Shown here piece by piece: positions 54,501 to 62,547 of a stretch of DNA of 64,000 nucleotides (position 1 is its first letter; every line of letters starts with the position of its first letter). The notes under the pieces are model-generated. The model searched no databases. It had not been told where the DNA came from and saw nothing but the letters and a program-made list of their open reading frames with translations. The DNA is from Bacteroides salyersiae WAL 10018 = DSM 18765 = JCM 12988 (GTDB taxonomy: Bacteria; Bacteroidota; Bacteroidia; Bacteroidales; Bacteroidaceae): the NCBI RefSeq assembly GCF_000381365.1, contig NZ_KB905469.1, positions 124,001-188,000 of the forward strand. Direction: 5' to 3'. The position numbers and the translations under genes are program-made.

Positions 54501-57500
54501 TTATTCAGCTACGAATTTACTAATAATCATCTTCTTTGTATCTGTAAATATCATTTTTCCATCTTTCATCGCAGAAATTGTATAGAGATAAATTCCTTCG
54601 TTAATATCGTGACTATCCCAGATGAATTCCTGTAACCCAGATTTGGAAACCGGATAAACACGGTTATCAATAACTTTCCCAATACAATCATACACATTCA
54701 ATACAAGCTCGGATATTCCTTCTGGCACTACACATTGTATCGCAGTCTGTCTAAAAAAAGGATTCGGATAGTTACCTTCAATATGGAAATTATTATTCAA
54801 AGAAACTGTATGTTCAATGCCCACTGTACCCACTTCACGACCATACACAGCAAACTCAAGAATACGTATAGTAGACCCTTTCTGTTCACCCTTATCGATC
54901 TGTAAGCGAATACGATCGGCTTTAAAAGGAGTTACTGATCGGTGAACCTTATTTATCGTATTTCCTTCCACTCCATCTATATCTATCCAATTGCCATTTT
55001 CGTATTTTTGTAAACGGAATGCCGAGGTTATATAATCAGTACTCTCAATTCCTGCATTCATAACAAACCAATGACAGATTTCCACCGTTTTAGCAAAAGA
55101 AAATTCCAGCCAAGGAGTAGAATTGTCAGTAACACACCATTTCGTATCTAAATCGTCATCAACAGCCTTATCCGCCCCCTCATTACTACCATTTTGATGA
55201 GAAGCTTGAACTGTCTGCGGAACCAATTTCTCACCACATCTGTCTTCTGACAAATCAGTAAACACCGGCAAAGAAGTCACCTCAGATACCGGAATTACAT
55301 CATCATTCACATTATCAGAAAGAGTAATTGCAAAAATATATAAATCTGTATTAGTTGCTATCATCAAGTCTGTAGCATCATAATTTATCGGAATCGCATA
55401 CTTGTACATATGCATGAATCCATAAAGATCATTTTTCCCATTTTTAGTATGCCGATGAGTAGCTGTAAAAGCCACATTTTCCTTACAAAATCCTCCTTCC
55501 TCGTTATATTCGGTTTCCCATGCTCCAATTGTTTCAGCCCAATATGGAACATGAAATGAATAAGACTTCCCTCCTACGGTAAATTTAGCAATAGTTCCTT
55601 CTTTCTTACTACTCGCAGCCAACACATACATTTTCTTTGCATTTTGCATAGCCGGTAAAGCAATTGAGATTTTACTATCTCTACATAAAAAAGCATTTCT
55701 TTGTTTAGCTTCACGATTTCCAATCTTAAACTCAACACCCCCCGAAAACAAATTGTCAGAAAGCAATTCTGCAGGATAAGCATAATCAATACCAGTCGAC
55801 ATATCATTTCTACTATTATCATAGCTCATTACATCACGATTATAACTCAAATCCACAATACAGGATGAGGGAGGAGTTACTCCAGTTTCTTGTAAAGCCA
55901 ATTTTAAAGCGAAAGTTTTCGGTTGGAATTTTCCAATATTAAAAGCCAATTTATTATTAGAAAAAGAAGCATTCCCGACTTCTTCTTCAATACCATTAAC
56001 CTCACGTGCCGACAAAATTGTACTAGGAAACGTAAGTTCTACATTATCTTGATTATTTCCTGTCAATTCATATACACGTACTATGATCTCATCCGATTCT
56101 TCTGCTTTCTTTAGTGCTTTTATAGCTACTTTATCGGTATTTAACGAGACAAATCCAAAACTCTTCCCCAAGAGACCTGCATATTTAGGTACTTGGAAAG
56201 CTAATATAGGCTGATTAAGACGGGAAGCCTCCCATTGTGTACGTTCATCCCATTTGCCTTCATGACTATAAAAAGAATATGTAAACTTATTTAATCCCAA
56301 ATCCTGATCTTTTTGATACGAATAATTTCCCGCTACAGCAGGTGTATGAATCAAAGTCAAACGCAATGTATTATCATTTGGTTTATCCCATCCATATTTA
56401 CAATCATTTAAGATAGAAACTCCATATTCGCCATCAACAGCGGTTAAATCGGCCCATTGATGTCCAGCTACTTCATATAAGTTTTCTTTATTATTTCCAC
56501 GCTCAATAGCCCCTATAGACAAATCGTAAGTTGCTTTTGAATTTGCACTTTGCAATGGAAAAGCTACCTTTAACAACTTCCCCCTACTTTTCCAATTCAC
56601 TTCATTAACAAAGTCAATCCGATCACTCACTTCACTATCTGTCAAACGTATATATTGTACAAATTCAGATCCAGCTTTCGTTCGACAGATCTTTAAACTA
56701 ACTCTCAACGGACCATTCTCTACTATCTCAATTTTCACATTTTCATCCACATAGGAAGGCGTATTATTTAAAGTTTCATAAACTATTTCCCATGCAGGAA
56801 AGCTATCCGACCGATCATCAAACAAAAGCATCTGTATAGGCATTCTCAACAAAAGTTTGTCCAGCTTTTTATCTTTAATCTGCCGAACATCTCCTGTCCT
56901 TGCATTAAGAGTTACAAGATAACGATCATTTTCAAGAGTAGTTTCAGTAATTTTCAATGAAGAAGATAATTCAGAGGTCTCGTTCAAGCGTATCTCATAA
57001 GTGGCATATCCCAATGAGGCTACAGTAGCCTTAAATATAAAAGAAAGTTTGCCCGTAGTACTATCATATCCCGTTATTTGAGACAAAACTTCTTCACCCG
57101 CCCCATCTAATATACGTATTTCGGAAGGCTCAGAAGCTACAGTAATCGATGCTTCAACCACATCGGTCCGTTGCACAGAAAGAGGATTGTAAACTACCAA
57201 AGGAACGCCTTGTACTTGTGTATCCATCTGACGCACTAATGCCCCAATGGTACCAGTAAGCGTGTTGGCTAAAGTCTGATTCACTAGCACTTCGTCATTG
57301 TAAGAAATTGTATAAGCACTCGGGATAGAAGTTCCGGTCAAGTCATCATGGAACTGATGCCACAACAAACGTATCCAGGATTCAGTCAGAATATCCGACG
57401 GATATTCTGCGCCTCCCACCCATGCAGCAGCAACCGATGCTTTTTCAGTAGCATCAGCCAACAGTTCGTTTTTACGATTCCAGTATTTCATAATGGTCTG

Positions 57501-58460
57501 AGAAGTATAACATCCAGTACCATGCGTTTTCATTGGTAATTCATTGTCCCAAACCACATACTTTTCATTACGGTTTTCATCTAAGTATTGAAAGATAGCG
57601 TCCGGAGTCCATAAATCGACTTTTACCGGTCCGTCTGAATTTATACTCTGCTGTAACCAATAAGGAGTACGTTCACCTTCTTCACTTTCAGTATCTTTCA
57701 ATCCGCCTCCTCTATCCCCCATCGGACCAACATATCTAAATACCGATGCCAAGCCATATTTCTGATAATTTTCCTCTGCAAGTCGATTCATATCTTCATC
57801 CTTAGACATATCTTTATTATATTGTTTATGTGCATCATAGGCCTCCCCTTTAAAGATAGCATACACTTCAGAACCATCTACGCCTTTCCAAATACCAAAC
57901 GGTGGCAATGATTTATAATCATAAGCCGATCCCCAAGAAAGTTTCTGTGTATGAAATCCCGTTATTCCACAATGCTTTCCTAAAGTAGGCAGAGAGTATG
58001 GAAAACCAAAACAGTCAGGAAGCATAATGTCAGTTCCTCCTTTTCTCCCGAATTCTTTTTTATAATAAGATTGTCCGTACAGGAAATTTCTGATAACAGA
58101 TTCGGCAGAAGGCACCATTACATCACTTGCATTGATACTTCCTCCACTAATATGCCAACGCCCTTCAGTAATATACTTCTTCACTTTTTCGTATTCCTCC
58201 GGATAATATTCTTTCATCCACATATAATGGATAGCCGCCTCAAAATTAAAATGAAAGTCCGGATATTTCTCAAACAAAGGAAAATTCTGAGTCATCGTAT
58301 TCGGAATATATTCTTCAAGAGTGGTCCGGGCTGTCCAATTCCACTGAGTATCCAAATGAGACGTAGAAATAAAAATACATTTCTTCTCATCAGCCTGTCC
58401 CCAAATAGTTGCGCTCATACATAAGGCCAACAACGTTACTGATAGATTTTGTTTAATCAT
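54501..58460 (-). CDS. Secreted GH38 alpha-mannosidase with F5/8 C and FlgD/T9SS-like C-terminus
   Basis: 1319 residues. Signal peptide ends near ATIWGQ. The GH38 catalytic domain begins STSHLDTQWNWT, whose His35 and Asp37 bind the metal; the nucleophile is Asp149 in MLPDCFGFPYSLP. Other conserved parts are GGSINASDVMVPSAESVIRNF and RLLWHQFHDDLTGTSI. Middle and C-terminal beta-sandwich domains of the family follow (about 395-850), then extra beta-rich sequence, one discoidin-like module (about 1085-1235) and a type A-like tail with IEGNYPNPFFRQTAIQ and INEGIYLYTISA. GH38 enzymes are retaining, metal-dependent alpha-mannosidases. It carries its own promoter with the shared operator and is physically separate from the main PUL, but the regulator and operator tie it to it. 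Confidence 0.95.
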   Translation of the reverse strand: MIKQNLSVTLLALCMSATIWGQADEKKCIFISTSHLDTQWNWTARTTLEEYIPNTMTQNFPLFEKYPDFHFNFEAAIHYMWMKEYYPEEYEKVKKYITEGRWHISGGSINASDVMVPSAESVIRNFLYGQSYYKKEFGRKGGTDIMLPDCFGFPYSLPTLGKHCGITGFHTQKLSWGSAYDYKSLPPFGIWKGVDGSEVYAIFKGEAYDAHKQYNKDMSKDEDMNRLAEENYQKYGLASVFRYVGPMGDRGGGLKDTESEEGERTPYWLQQSINSDGPVKVDLWTPDAIFQYLDENRNEKYVVWDNELPMKTHGTGCYTSQTIMKYWNRKNELLADATEKASVAAAWVGGAEYPSDILTESWIRLLWHQFHDDLTGTSIPSAYTISYNDEVLVNQTLANTLTGTIGALVRQMDTQVQGVPLVVYNPLSVQRTDVVEASITVASEPSEIRILDGAGEEVLSQITGYDSTTGKLSFIFKATVASLGYATYEIRLNETSELSSSLKITETTLENDRYLVTLNARTGDVRQIKDKKLDKLLLRMPIQMLLFDDRSDSFPAWEIVYETLNNTPSYVDENVKIEIVENGPLRVSLKICRTKAGSEFVQYIRLTDSEVSDRIDFVNEVNWKSRGKLLKVAFPLQSANSKATYDLSIGAIERGNNKENLYEVAGHQWADLTAVDGEYGVSILNDCKYGWDKPNDNTLRLTLIHTPAVAGNYSYQKDQDLGLNKFTYSFYSHEGKWDERTQWEASRLNQPILAFQVPKYAGLLGKSFGFVSLNTDKVAIKALKKAEESDEIIVRVYELTGNNQDNVELTFPSTILSAREVNGIEEEVGNASFSNNKLAFNIGKFQPKTFALKLALQETGVTPPSSCIVDLSYNRDVMSYDNSRNDMSTGIDYAYPAELLSDNLFSGGVEFKIGNREAKQRNAFLCRDSKISIALPAMQNAKKMYVLAASSKKEGTIAKFTVGGKSYSFHVPYWAETIGAWETEYNEEGGFCKENVAFTATHRHTKNGKNDLYGFMHMYKYAIPINYDATDLMIATNTDLYIFAITLSDNVNDDVIPVSEVTSLPVFTDLSEDRCGEKLVPQTVQASHQNGSNEGADKAVDDDLDTKWCVTDNSTPWLEFSFAKTVEICHWFVMNAGIESTDYITSAFRLQKYENGNWIDIDGVEGNTINKVHRSVTPFKADRIRLQIDKGEQKGSTIRILEFAVYGREVGTVGIEHTVSLNNNFHIEGNYPNPFFRQTAIQCVVPEGISELVLNVYDCIGKVIDNRVYPVSKSGLQEFIWDSHDINEGIYLYTISAMKDGKMIFTDTKKMIISKFVAE

Positions 58461-58497
58461 GATATCTTAATTATTTGTTAATCGTGATACTTTGTTG

Positions 58498-58528
58498 TAA
58501 AAATAGTACATACCATAATACCATACAA
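58498..58528 (-). promoter_or_regulatory. Promoter of GH38 and probably the regulator (minus strand)
   Basis: On the minus strand TTG (58526-58528), 20 bp, TATTTTTA (58498-58505). The -7 element differs from TAnnTTTG only at the last base. The element spacing equals that of the PUL promoter at 48291-48321, and the same 15-bp sequence lies 33 bp upstream. Confidence 0.5.
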
Positions 58529-58530
58529 CT

Positions 58531-58555
58531 AAATGAGTGAATCAAATACTCATTT
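58531..58555. repeat. Dyad in the GH38/GH2 divergent promoter region
   Basis: AAATGAGT (58531-58538) and ACTCATTT (58548-58555) form a perfect 8-bp inverted repeat with a 9-bp spacer, between the GH38 promoter and the shared 15-bp motif. It could be a repressor or dimer-binding site. I did not see it near the PUL promoter. Confidence 0.45.
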
Positions 58556-58561
58556 GGCATA

Positions 58562-58576
58562 TTATGTCCCTTTTTA
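58562..58576 (+). promoter_or_regulatory. Candidate operator of the hybrid two-component regulator, copy 2
   Basis: TTATGTCCCTTTTTA, identical to 48356-48370. It lies 33 bp upstream of the GH38 -33 element and 36 bp upstream of the candidate -7 element (58613-58620) of the divergent GH2 gene, so one site could serve both directions. Confidence 0.6.
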
Positions 58577-58612
58577 AAACACACTACCAGTCATAGGCAT
58601 CGTTATTTTAGC

Positions 58613-58620
58613 TATTTTTG
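58613..58620 (+). promoter_or_regulatory. Candidate -7 element for the GH2-esterase operon
   Basis: TATTTTTG matches TAnnTTTG, 22 bp before the ATG at 58643. No TTG or TTTG is found about 20 bp upstream, so activator dependence is plausible. Confidence 0.5.
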
Positions 58621-58642
58621 TAATATTATTAATCATACCTAT

Positions 58643-61600
58643 ATGCACATGAAAATACAAATTTATTCCCTCGTTTTAACATTCGTATTATTACTTATTC
58701 CACATACAGGAACAGTAAATACCAAACTACCGATCACATTAGAAGCAGCCAATGCTCAATTAAAAGGAAATGGTCCTACCATATCAGAACATGAGAATGG
58801 AAAAATAGTAGAAAACATTACATTCGGTTCCTCACTCGAATATACAGAAATCGAAATAGAAAAGGCCGGAACCTATAAATTTGACATCAAATACCTGACA
58901 GGAGACACCAACCGCCCAATGTCAATAACTGTAAATAACTACGACCCTGTCATCGTCCAATTTCCACAAACAACCGCTTCGTGGGGAAATCCGGCTGATG
59001 CCAATACCGCAACAACCTACCTGCACTTTGATACCGGTAAAAACAACATCAAAATCACTCCGTTAAAAAACTACGGACCAAACTTGGTGCGGTTCATCAT
59101 CAGCAAATCCGATAAGTACATCGATGAAAATGTATATCCCTACGATTTCACAGATGATGCGACAATAAGTTCGTCCGATGATAATGAAACACTCGAGAAT
59201 CTAACAGATAATAATTACAATACCTTATATAATGTACCCGAAAAAACATCTGCAACAATTACAATCGATTGTAAACAACCTGTTTTATTAACAGGATATC
59301 TATTATCCGCAGGAAAAACGAGTACCGAAGACGTAGGTAAATGGATATTGGAATATTCGGCAGATGCACTAAACTGGAAAATGGTAATCCCCTCTTCTTC
59401 CAAATCGCACGAATATTCTACTATTTTTCAGATAGACCGGAACACTTCGAACGCCGTTACGGAGACTGCACGTTATTATCGCTTGAAAGCAACCGGACAC
59501 CCAAGTGTCAGCGTTGCCGAACTACAACTGTTCGGAATTCCCTTCACTGAATCCGGAGAAGCATTCGTTGAAGACATGATGGCCGGAATTCCTGTAGAAG
59601 AACACACCAGTGCAACACCGGAAGGTGAAAACGGACATAGCTTTCTCAACTTATTCGACCGCAAATTATCTACCAAATATTATGGAAAGTCCGCCAATAC
59701 CTTCTTTGTCATAACCGAACCCGCACAGCCCCAAGCATTACAATATTACACATTAACTTCCTGTGAAGATGCAATAGACAGAGATCTGAAATCCTGGAAT
59801 ATAGAAGGATACAACGGGTATACTTGGGAAACGATCGATGAAAGACACGATTTCCTGTTTCCCTGCCGATTAGCAACTATGAAGTTCAAAGTAAACAGCA
59901 CAAAAGGATATCAAGCTTTCCGCCTAAGAATGCAAGAAACAAATGGCAGTTCCAACTTCCAGTTATTGCAATGGCAACTGTTCGGTAAGAATGCTTCTAT
60001 CAACCAAAAGCCTCAGACTCAATGGAGGAAAAAGAAATCGCCCATAACAACTCCGTGGTATGATACTATCGATCCGGAAAATGTATTAGGAGAATACCCT
60101 CGCCCGCAAATGGTACGTGATAACTGGCTCAATTTGAATGGAATTTGGGATTTTAAAGAAAGTATCGGCATGGGAAGATACCGTTCTGCCCAACTTTTCG
60201 ACAAGAAAGTTTTAGTTCCATTTCCTATTGAATCAGCATTATCCGGCTTAATGCTAACTGACCATGAAGAACGCCCTTACAAAACTTATCTATACAACCG
60301 GACATTCACCATTCCTTCCGAAATGAAAGGTAAAAACATTCTTCTCCATTTCGGTGCAGTGGACTGGAAATGTGAAGTTTATGTGAACGGAAAACAAGTA
60401 GGCACCCATACAGGAGGATATGACCCGTTCAGCTTTGATATAACCTCAGCTCTAAAAGAAGAAGGAGAGCAAGAATTACAAGTCCAGTTCATGGATCCTA
60501 CTGATGCCGGAGGACAACCCGTTGGAAAACAAAAAATTCAGAATGGCGGTATCTTCTATACCCCTTCATCGGGAATCTGGCAGACTGTATGGATGGAGGG
60601 AGTAAATAATAGTCATATCAGTGAATTAAGTATTATTCCCGATGTGGACAATAGTCTGGTCAAAATAAAAATAAACGGAAACAATGCACTTTCATGTCAA
60701 GCCATCATACGCATTTATGATAAAGGTTCTTTAGTCACAGAGAAAATCGGCAAAGTATTTCAAACCATCGAATTGCCGATTGCACAACCTAAATTATGGA
60801 GTCCCGATTCTCCTTTCCTTTACGATGTAGAAATAGAATTACGTTCCAACAATCAAACCGTAGATAAAGTAAAAAGCTACTTCGGTATGCGAAAAATATC
60901 AATGGGAAGTGAAAACGGAAAAGCCTGTTTCATGCTCAACAACAAACCGATTTTTCAATTCGGTCCTCTGGACCAAGGCTTCTGGCCCGATGGTTTATAT
61001 ACCGCGCCAAGCGATGATGCATTGATTTTCGACATTGAACAGACCAAAGCATTAGGCTTTAACATGTCACGCAAACATATCAAAGTAGAACCGGCACGTT
61101 GGTATTATCATTGTGACCGACTGGGGTTATTGGTATGGCAAGACATGGTAAATGCCGGTTCGGATCAAAACTTATTGGGTGATGACGAATGGGTAAAAAA
61201 GAATTTCCTGAGTGAATGCGATCACATTGTCAGCAACCTGAAAAATCACCCGTGTATCGTCACCTGGATTGCCTTTAATGAAGGATTCGGACAGTATGCG
61301 GATAATAGTAACCATACCCGCAATGCCTATAACCGGATCAAAGCTTTAGATGATACCCGTATCGTCAGTTCTGCCAGTGGTTGGGTGATTTTTGATAACG
61401 TAGGACAAGTAGCCGATATGCACAGTTATCCCCGCCCTGGTATGCTTCCCAATCCTACTTCCAACCGGATATCTGTATGTGGAGAATATGGTGGAATCAC
61501 TTATGTTATAAAAGACCATGTCTGGAAAAACAGTGATATGGTATATGTATCGGTAAATAGCGGTGAAGAATTGAAAGATCTGTTCAATAGCTATACAGAT

Positions 61601-62524
61601 TTGCTGAAGCCTTTGCAAGCCGATGGATTGGGAGGTGCCGTATACACACAGCTCACCGATTTGGAAGGAGAAGTCAATGGCCTGATAACCTATGACCGGA
61701 AAGTCGTAAAAGTAAATGAACAACAGAAAGAAGAAATCAAAAAAGAGATTTCACACACAATCAAGTCTTCTGCCATCGAGCTGGTCCCTACAGCATTAAG
61801 AGCTAAAAAAGTTCAATGGAAATACACTAACAACACACCAGCCGAGGATTGGAATACTATAACTTTCAATGATACTTCGTGGAATACCGGAGTTAGTGGT
61901 TTCGGTGATGGAGGCGCACCTAACACCACTTATGACAATAAATCCACAGTAAATACAGAATGGAAAAGCAACCATATCTATTTAAGAAAGAAATTCAACG
62001 TAGCAGAAAAAGACGAGAAACTCCGTAACAATCTACGCCTGACGCTTTATCACGATGACGACTGTGAAGTTTATATCAACGGAGTATTGGCTTTCAGTAC
62101 AACCGGATACACCAGTAATTACACAACAGTAGATGTCAGTAAGGAAGCCAAAGCAACTTTAAAAGCCGGAGAAAATTTAATTGCTGTAAAATGCACTCAA
62201 TTCTCGGGTGGCCAATACATCGATGCAGGATTGATCCTGGAGTATCCCGTAAATGAAGACGATGGCGGCACCGGGCTTCTTGCACCCTCTGCCTCCGTAA
62301 ACGACCTTTATCTGTCTCCAAACCCAACTAAAGGTTATTGTTCAATAGAGGGTACCAATTCGGAACTGATAAATGAAGTAAGAATCTTCAGTCTATCCGG
62401 AAAAACAGAAAAAACATTCTCCAACAAGGTATTTAACATAGACGACATGGATAAAGGCATTTACCTGATACAAGCCTATACAAAAGCCGGACAATCGTAT
62501 TCATTAAAACTAATTAAAGAATAA
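58643..62524 (+). CDS. Secreted GH2 glycosidase with CBM, two F5/8 C modules and sorting-like C-terminus
   Basis: 1293 residues; ATG at 58649 is an equally good start. A signal peptide (IYSLVLTFVLLLIPHTG) leads to a CBM6/35-like module (about 25-155: LPITLEAANAQLKG) and two discoidin-like modules (about 165-300 and 310-450), the same arrangement and related sequence as in the GH3 at 19021. The GH2 part has LNLNGIWDFKESIG (sugar-binding domain, from about 490), an Ig-like domain, and a barrel with GPLDQGFWPDGLYTAP, acid/base Glu880 in AFNEGFGQY and nucleophile Glu948 in VCGEYGGIT. A further beta-sandwich (about 1050-1210) and a T9SS type A-like tail (LYLSPNPTKG ... GIYLIQAYTKAG) follow. The motifs differ from the LacZ-like enzyme at 28063, so a different beta-linked sugar is likely. 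Substrate not determinable. Confidence 0.9.
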   Translation: MHMKIQIYSLVLTFVLLLIPHTGTVNTKLPITLEAANAQLKGNGPTISEHENGKIVENITFGSSLEYTEIEIEKAGTYKFDIKYLTGDTNRPMSITVNNYDPVIVQFPQTTASWGNPADANTATTYLHFDTGKNNIKITPLKNYGPNLVRFIISKSDKYIDENVYPYDFTDDATISSSDDNETLENLTDNNYNTLYNVPEKTSATITIDCKQPVLLTGYLLSAGKTSTEDVGKWILEYSADALNWKMVIPSSSKSHEYSTIFQIDRNTSNAVTETARYYRLKATGHPSVSVAELQLFGIPFTESGEAFVEDMMAGIPVEEHTSATPEGENGHSFLNLFDRKLSTKYYGKSANTFFVITEPAQPQALQYYTLTSCEDAIDRDLKSWNIEGYNGYTWETIDERHDFLFPCRLATMKFKVNSTKGYQAFRLRMQETNGSSNFQLLQWQLFGKNASINQKPQTQWRKKKSPITTPWYDTIDPENVLGEYPRPQMVRDNWLNLNGIWDFKESIGMGRYRSAQLFDKKVLVPFPIESALSGLMLTDHEERPYKTYLYNRTFTIPSEMKGKNILLHFGAVDWKCEVYVNGKQVGTHTGGYDPFSFDITSALKEEGEQELQVQFMDPTDAGGQPVGKQKIQNGGIFYTPSSGIWQTVWMEGVNNSHISELSIIPDVDNSLVKIKINGNNALSCQAIIRIYDKGSLVTEKIGKVFQTIELPIAQPKLWSPDSPFLYDVEIELRSNNQTVDKVKSYFGMRKISMGSENGKACFMLNNKPIFQFGPLDQGFWPDGLYTAPSDDALIFDIEQTKALGFNMSRKHIKVEPARWYYHCDRLGLLVWQDMVNAGSDQNLLGDDEWVKKNFLSECDHIVSNLKNHPCIVTWIAFNEGFGQYADNSNHTRNAYNRIKALDDTRIVSSASGWVIFDNVGQVADMHSYPRPGMLPNPTSNRISVCGEYGGITYVIKDHVWKNSDMVYVSVNSGEELKDLFNSYTDLLKPLQADGLGGAVYTQLTDLEGEVNGLITYDRKVVKVNEQQKEEIKKEISHTIKSSAIELVPTALRAKKVQWKYTNNTPAEDWNTITFNDTSWNTGVSGFGDGGAPNTTYDNKSTVNTEWKSNHIYLRKKFNVAEKDEKLRNNLRLTLYHDDDCEVYINGVLAFSTTGYTSNYTTVDVSKEAKATLKAGENLIAVKCTQFSGGQYIDAGLILEYPVNEDDGGTGLLAPSASVNDLYLSPNPTKGYCSIEGTNSELINEVRIFSLSGKTEKTFSNKVFNIDDMDKGIYLIQAYTKAGQSYSLKLIKE

Positions 62525-62547
62525 TACCCACATCTCTATATAAGAAC

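Noticed and set aside
58643..62524. GH2 beta-glucuronidase or beta-mannosidase by name
   Set aside because: The catalytic glutamates are clear, but motifs that would fix one specificity are not, so only GH2 is stated.
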